64,000 nucleotides of DNA from Aminobacter niigataensis. GTDB lineage: Bacteria > Pseudomonadota > Alphaproteobacteria > Rhizobiales > Rhizobiaceae. The position numbers and the translations under genes were made by a program. Below are positions 60,880 through 64,000 of this stretch, piece after piece (position 1 is the first letter of the stretch; each line of letters opens with the position of its first letter). The notes beneath the pieces are model-generated. The model had not been told where the DNA came from, ran no database searches, and saw only the letters and a program-made list of their open reading frames with translations. The stretch is from NCBI RefSeq assembly GCF_014200015.1, contig NZ_JACHOT010000002.1, forward strand, positions 1-64,000, given 5' to 3'.

Positions 60880-61551
60880 ATGAGACAGCTATTGCTTGCC
60901 ACGAGCGCGCTGGCGCTTGGTGCCGGAACTGCTGCCGCGCAGGATCAGGCTTACGACTGGTCGGGAGCGTATGTCGGTGTGCAGGCCGGGTATGCCGTGG
61001 GTCAATCCCTCTACACAAACACGGACTTCCCCACCGAATACGTCAACTACGATCCTGACGGTTTCTTTGGTGGCGTCTACGCGGGCTACAATTTTCAGAT
61101 GTCAAACAATGTCGTTCTGGGCGTTGACGGTGACCTGAACTTCACGGGCATCAAGGGAACCAATGACTACTGGTGGGTAGGCGGAATCCCGGTTCCGACA
61201 GCAAGCGCTGAGATCAAGTACACAGCCGCGCTTCGTGCGCGTCTCGGCTATGCAGTGGGTCGGTTCCTGCCATATGTCGCCGGCGGGCTTTCCGCGGCAA
61301 AATACGACTTCGATTTCGTTAGGGATAGTACCGGCTTCGTATACTATGATGAAAGCAAGTCCATGTTCGGCTGGAATGTCGGCCTGGGCGCCGAATATGC
61401 GGCCACCGACAATCTGGTTCTGCGCGCCGAGTATCGCTATTCTGATTATGGCTCCAAAAGCTTCGCGCAGCCGGACTTCTTCAGTATAGATGATGCCAAC
61501 GTCACGCTGTCGTCGCACGACTTCCGCTTAGGGGTCGCCTACAAGTTCTGA
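60880..61551 (+). CDS. Outer-membrane beta-barrel protein (Omp25/OmpA-like porin family)
   Basis: A 223-residue protein with a signal peptide (cleavage after AAA or AAAQ near residue 20) followed by alternating beta-barrel strands: YDWSGAYVGVQAGYAVG, GGVYAGYNFQMSNNVVLGVDGD, LRARLGYAVGRFLPYVAGGLS, LGAEYAATDNLVLRAEYRYSDYG. It ends in the outer-membrane signature AYKF. This is the Omp25/Omp31-like type of Rhizobiales. GGGGGA precedes the ATG at 60880. It is less GC-rich than tcuAB, and the 199-base gap before it has no gene. Confidence 0.88.
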   Translation: MRQLLLATSALALGAGTAAAQDQAYDWSGAYVGVQAGYAVGQSLYTNTDFPTEYVNYDPDGFFGGVYAGYNFQMSNNVVLGVDGDLNFTGIKGTNDYWWVGGIPVPTASAEIKYTAALRARLGYAVGRFLPYVAGGLSAAKYDFDFVRDSTGFVYYDESKSMFGWNVGLGAEYAATDNLVLRAEYRYSDYGSKSFAQPDFFSIDDANVTLSSHDFRLGVAYKF

Positions 61552-61673
61552 CGCCGGCCCCGTCATGATCGGCATATGCACTTCCATCTTTGGTGGCGGC
61601 CCCATACCCGCAAGACGGAGTGTCAACGCATTGGTCATCTGTCAGAGGGGCCGAGCCCCCCTGACACTCAAGG

Positions 61674-62126
61674 TCATTTCTTCAATGCAGCGAATTCTTT
61701 CGAGACCCTGTCGCCCTTGGAAAGTCGCGATGGCTCATTGTCTCGATATGCGTCCGCTTTCGCTTCATCGCCGGACCAGCGCATAAAGTACTTCTCGCCC
61801 GATTTGTGCCACGTGTAGCAGTCATCGACCTTCTGCTTTTTTCCCGATGCCACTTGAACGGTTTCAATGGTCAGGCACATCTTGTTGCCAGACACTTTCC
61901 AGTTGCCTTCGCCGTAGGCCTTTTTGTCTTTACGCACCATTTTCGCAGAGCCATCGGAAGCGAAGAAGATGCGGACGCTTTTCCAGTCAGACGACTTACC
62001 CTCGTACATGCTACGGACTTCTTGAGACGACAGCTCAGTCGCACCTTCCGGTAATGTCGCAGATAGCGTCGTTGACAGTGGTACACATGTAAAGAAAATC
62101 GCAGTCACACTAAGCCTGAATTTCAT
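61674..62126 (-). CDS. DUF995 family exported protein
   Basis: A 150-residue protein with a signal peptide (cleavage near residue 23) and the DUF995 body: LPEGATELSSQEVRSMYEGKSSDWKSVRIFFASDGSAKMV, then GEGNWKVSGNKMCLTIE and DDCYTWHKSGEKYFMRW. The family is confined mainly to Rhizobiales and has no known function. A GGAGG site supports the ATG at 62126. The gene is visibly AT-richer than most of the window, and lies beside a tRNA 3' end. Confidence 0.85.
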   Translation of the reverse strand: MKFRLSVTAIFFTCVPLSTTLSATLPEGATELSSQEVRSMYEGKSSDWKSVRIFFASDGSAKMVRKDKKAYGEGNWKVSGNKMCLTIETVQVASGKKQKVDDCYTWHKSGEKYFMRWSGDEAKADAYRDNEPSRLSKGDRVSKEFAALKK

Positions 62127-62280
62127 CACACAACCCTCCCAATCTCGCGATCAGTATTAGCAATGACTAATGTATCACGAAAGAAGGGGATATACTATGA
62201 GAAGTGAGAGCCTGCCTGCGGGCCGCGTAGCGGGTCCCTTCAGGTACGATGCTGATTTATTGGCTTTCCACCATAGTTAG

Positions 62281-62365
62281 TGGTGCCCCTAGCCGGGATC
62301 GAACCAGCACTCCTTGCGGAACTCGATTTTGAGTCGAGCGCGTCTACCAATTCCGCCATAGGGGC
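62281..62365 (-). tRNA. tRNA-Leu (anticodon CAA)
   Basis: An 85-base tRNA on the minus strand with encoded CCA (62281-62283). Acceptor stem GCCCCTA pairs with TAGGGGC, discriminator A, anticodon stem CTCGA/TCGAG with loop CTCAAAA giving anticodon CAA for UUG codons. It has a long variable arm as in class II tRNAs and the T-loop GGTTCGATCCC. Confidence 0.95.
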
Positions 62366-62548
62366 CTGCCCTAAACGGACAGATCGGTCGCGGACTATAC
62401 GGTCAGCCACCCGTCCGTCAACTGCCCTGGCATGCGATTGTGCGACAGATTGTGCAAGTAAAGCTCGTTTCGCATTCGTGAACTCCTCACGCATTGTGCG
62501 CCACAGCATTTCTTCCTAAACAGGCAGCGCGTTATCCTAGGGGGCCAG

Positions 62549-63136
62549 ATGCTTCGCCGACTCTACGACTGGACCTTGTCGCTCGCGGCAAGGAAATCCG
62601 CCGAATGGTGGCTGGCTTTCATCGCCTTCATCGAAAGCTCGATCTTCCTGGTGCCGGCCGACGTGCTCTATCTGCCGATGGCGCTGTCGCGGCCCGACCG
62701 CGCCTACCGCTACGCGATCGTGGCGACCGTGGCCTCCGTGCTCGGCGGAATCGCCGGCTGGTTCCTCGGCCATTACGCCTTCGAGGCGGTGGCAAAGCCG
62801 GTGCTCGAATTCTACGGCAAGTATGACGAATTCGAAGCGCTCAAGCTCGCGTCCGGCACCGGCATCATCCTCTTGATGCTGGTCACCTCCGGCCTTTCCC
62901 ACCTGCCGCCGATCAAGGTGGTGACGATCCTTGCCGGCGTCGTCGGCTTCCCGCTCGGCTGGTTCATCGTCTCGGCGATCATCGCCCGCGGCGCCCGCTT
63001 CCTGTTTTTGGCATGGCTGCTCAGGACCTATGGCGAGCCGATCAAGCACTTCATCGAAAAGCGCCTCGGCCTGCTGGCCGGCATCGCGGCCGCTGCCCTC
63101 ATTTTGCTCTATCTTCTCGTCAAATACCTCCACTGA
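62549..63136 (+). CDS. YqaA/DedA-like (SNARE-associated type) membrane protein
   Basis: A 195-residue membrane protein with about four to five helices. FIESSIFLVPADVLYLPMALSRPDRAYRYAIVATVASVLGGIAGWFLG and the later SHLPPIKVVTILAGVVGFPLGWFI match the YqaA/VTT family, which includes lipid scramblase-like and membrane-homeostasis proteins. GGGGG precedes the ATG at 62549. It lies 37 bases before dsbB and is probably in one operon with it. Confidence 0.87.
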   Translation: MLRRLYDWTLSLAARKSAEWWLAFIAFIESSIFLVPADVLYLPMALSRPDRAYRYAIVATVASVLGGIAGWFLGHYAFEAVAKPVLEFYGKYDEFEALKLASGTGIILLMLVTSGLSHLPPIKVVTILAGVVGFPLGWFIVSAIIARGARFLFLAWLLRTYGEPIKHFIEKRLGLLAGIAAAALILLYLLVKYLH

Positions 63137-63173
63137 GCGGCAAGCGCCGGTAACAACAGCTGGGCAACACGAA

Positions 63174-63689
63174 ATGACCACCCTCGCCTCCCCGACAGGC
63201 CGCAGCCAGACGCTGACGGCGCTTTTCCTCGCCGTTGCCATGGCCGTCGTCGTCGGCACCGCCCTCGGCTTCCAGCACATCGGCGGCTACATGCCCTGCA
63301 AGCTCTGCCTAGAGCAGCGCACGCCCTATTATGTCGGCGTGCCGCTGATGGCTCTGGCCGCCCTTTCGTCGGCCATGCACTGGCCGGCCTGGATGACCCG
63401 GGCGCTGCTGGCACTTGGCGGGCTGCTGATGCTCTACGGGCTTTATCTCGGCGCCTTCCACGCCGGCGTCGAATGGCGCTGGTGGGCCGGCCCGACCGAC
63501 TGCGCGGCGGTGAGCGGCACCATCGACACCGGCGGCAAGGGCTTGCTCGACGTGCTCAACGAGGTCGTGCCGCCGCGCTGCGAGGATGCGGCACTTCGCG
63601 TGCTCGGCCTGTCCTTCGCCGGCTGGAACGTGCTCGCCAGCGCATTCCTGGCGGTCGTGGCGCTGCGCGGTGCGTTCAGGAAGGGGTGA
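63174..63689 (+). CDS. dsbB: Disulfide bond formation protein DsbB
   Basis: A 171-residue membrane protein with four helices that reoxidises a DsbA-type enzyme and passes electrons to quinone. The first redox pair is C42-K-L-C45 just after helix 1-2 and the second is C110 and C136 in the second periplasmic loop. The start is the ATG at 63174; the longer frame overlaps the YqaA-like gene. No dsbA is visible in the window. Confidence 0.9.
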   Translation: MTTLASPTGRSQTLTALFLAVAMAVVVGTALGFQHIGGYMPCKLCLEQRTPYYVGVPLMALAALSSAMHWPAWMTRALLALGGLLMLYGLYLGAFHAGVEWRWWAGPTDCAAVSGTIDTGGKGLLDVLNEVVPPRCEDAALRVLGLSFAGWNVLASAFLAVVALRGAFRKG

Positions 63690-63732
63690 CGGCGTTGGGG
63701 AGTTCGCGATCTGTCGCGCCCCGTCCCGCCGG

Positions 63733-63757
63733 ACATCTCCCCCGCAAGGGGGGAGAT
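63733..63757. repeat. Short palindromic repeat fragment
   Basis: CATCTCCCCCGCAAGGGGGG and the following AGAT form a near-palindrome of the same class as the 5212-5391 arms (CTCCCC...GGGGAG core). It sits between dsbB and the convergent HNH gene and may serve as a terminator for both. Confidence 0.6.
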
Positions 63758-63771
63758 CAGATCAGCCTTCA

Positions 63772-64000
63772 TCAAGGCTCCAGTTCGACATCCCAATAGA
63801 GATAATCCATCCAGCTTTCGTGCAGATGGTTGGGCGGGAACAGCCGGCCGTTGTTGTGCAGGTCGTGCACCGTCGGCTGGAACGGTTTCTGCAGCGGCCA
63901 CATCTTGGCCTTGGCCGGCATCAGTCCGCCCTTGCGCAGGTTGCACGGCGAGCAGGCGGCGACGACGTTTTCCCAGGTCGTCGCCCCGCCGCTGTGGCGC
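63772..64000 (-). CDS. HNH endonuclease, C-terminal part (cut by the window edge)
   Basis: The last 75 codons of a minus-strand gene whose start lies beyond 64000. RHSGGATTWENVVAACSPCNLRKGG is the end of an HNH nuclease motif with the CxxC-type zinc cysteines and the catalytic N/H region; KGGLMPAKAKMWPLQKPFQP follows, and the tail is LHESWMDYLYWDVELEP. Small HNH proteins of this sort are widespread in rhizobia; the substrate is unknown. I cannot judge its total length. Confidence 0.8.
   Translation of the reverse strand, partial: RHSGGATTWENVVAACSPCNLRKGGLMPAKAKMWPLQKPFQPTVHDLHNNGRLFPPNHLHESWMDYLYWDVELEP

Overview
The window is one contiguous stretch of a GC-rich alphaproteobacterial chromosome. 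I infer a member of the Rhizobiales (Hyphomicrobiales) near Mesorhizobium/Aminobacter. The reasons are the characteristic gene order lysC-ptsP-prfA-prmC-DUF4167-clpB, the comF-grxC-nitrilase-DUF1178 operon, ppiC/argJ/GNAT/mutT beside secA, the order-restricted families DUF4167, DUF1178 and DUF995, and short GC-rich mosaic repeats between genes. I see no CRISPR array, transposase, integrase, phage module or rRNA; there is one tRNA, Leu(CAA).

Layout. 0.6-5.1 kb: an M23 cell-wall peptidase, a diguanylate cyclase and a drug-type MFS exporter. 5.1-6.3 kb: non-coding, filled with nested inverted repeats and a short tandem repeat. 6.3-12.9 kb: a GST-ArsR-SRPBCC operon behind two matching operator-like palindromes, then a GNAT enzyme, a serine hydrolase, an L,D-transpeptidase, a YjbR-like protein and a membrane protein. 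12.9-22.4 kb: the conserved minus-strand block clpB to lysC. 22.7-30.6 kb: ubiG, small conserved genes, comF-grxC-nitrilase-DUF1178, a BioC/NDUFAF5-like methyltransferase, a 57-residue Flp pilin and argJ-GNAT-mutT. 30.7-32.3 kb: a TetR regulator with operator, a small membrane protein and a LysE exporter, sitting between argJ and ppiC. 32.5-42.6 kb: ppiC and secA back to back, an acyl-CoA synthetase, a polysaccharide flippase with a BcsL-like acetyltransferase, and small genes.

42.8-60.7 kb is the most distinctive part: an accessory catabolic region for tricarboxylate-type compounds. It has two LysR regulators and one GntR/FCD regulator; a tripartite tricarboxylate transporter (TctC plus a TctA-TctB fusion); a PrpF-type aconitate isomerase; an isocitrate/isopropylmalate-dehydrogenase-like enzyme; an RraA-type aldolase overlapping a D-2-hydroxyacid dehydrogenase; AbrB- and TauE-type membrane proteins; aconitase AcnA; and the tricarballylate dehydrogenase pair TcuA-TcuB. 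A related operator-like motif, with a TTGTATACA-type core, recurs at five places ahead of tctC, prpF, gntR/abrB and tcuAB. This suggests one GntR-controlled regulon. The simplest reading is uptake of tricarballylate or (trans-)aconitate and its conversion to cis-aconitate, then isocitrate through AcnA. The dehydrogenase and aldolase genes hint at a second substrate or branch that I cannot name.

60.9-64 kb: a beta-barrel outer-membrane protein and a DUF995 lipoprotein-like protein in a stretch that looks less GC-rich, tRNA-Leu, a YqaA/DedA-like protein, DsbB, and the C-terminal end of an HNH endonuclease cut by the window edge.
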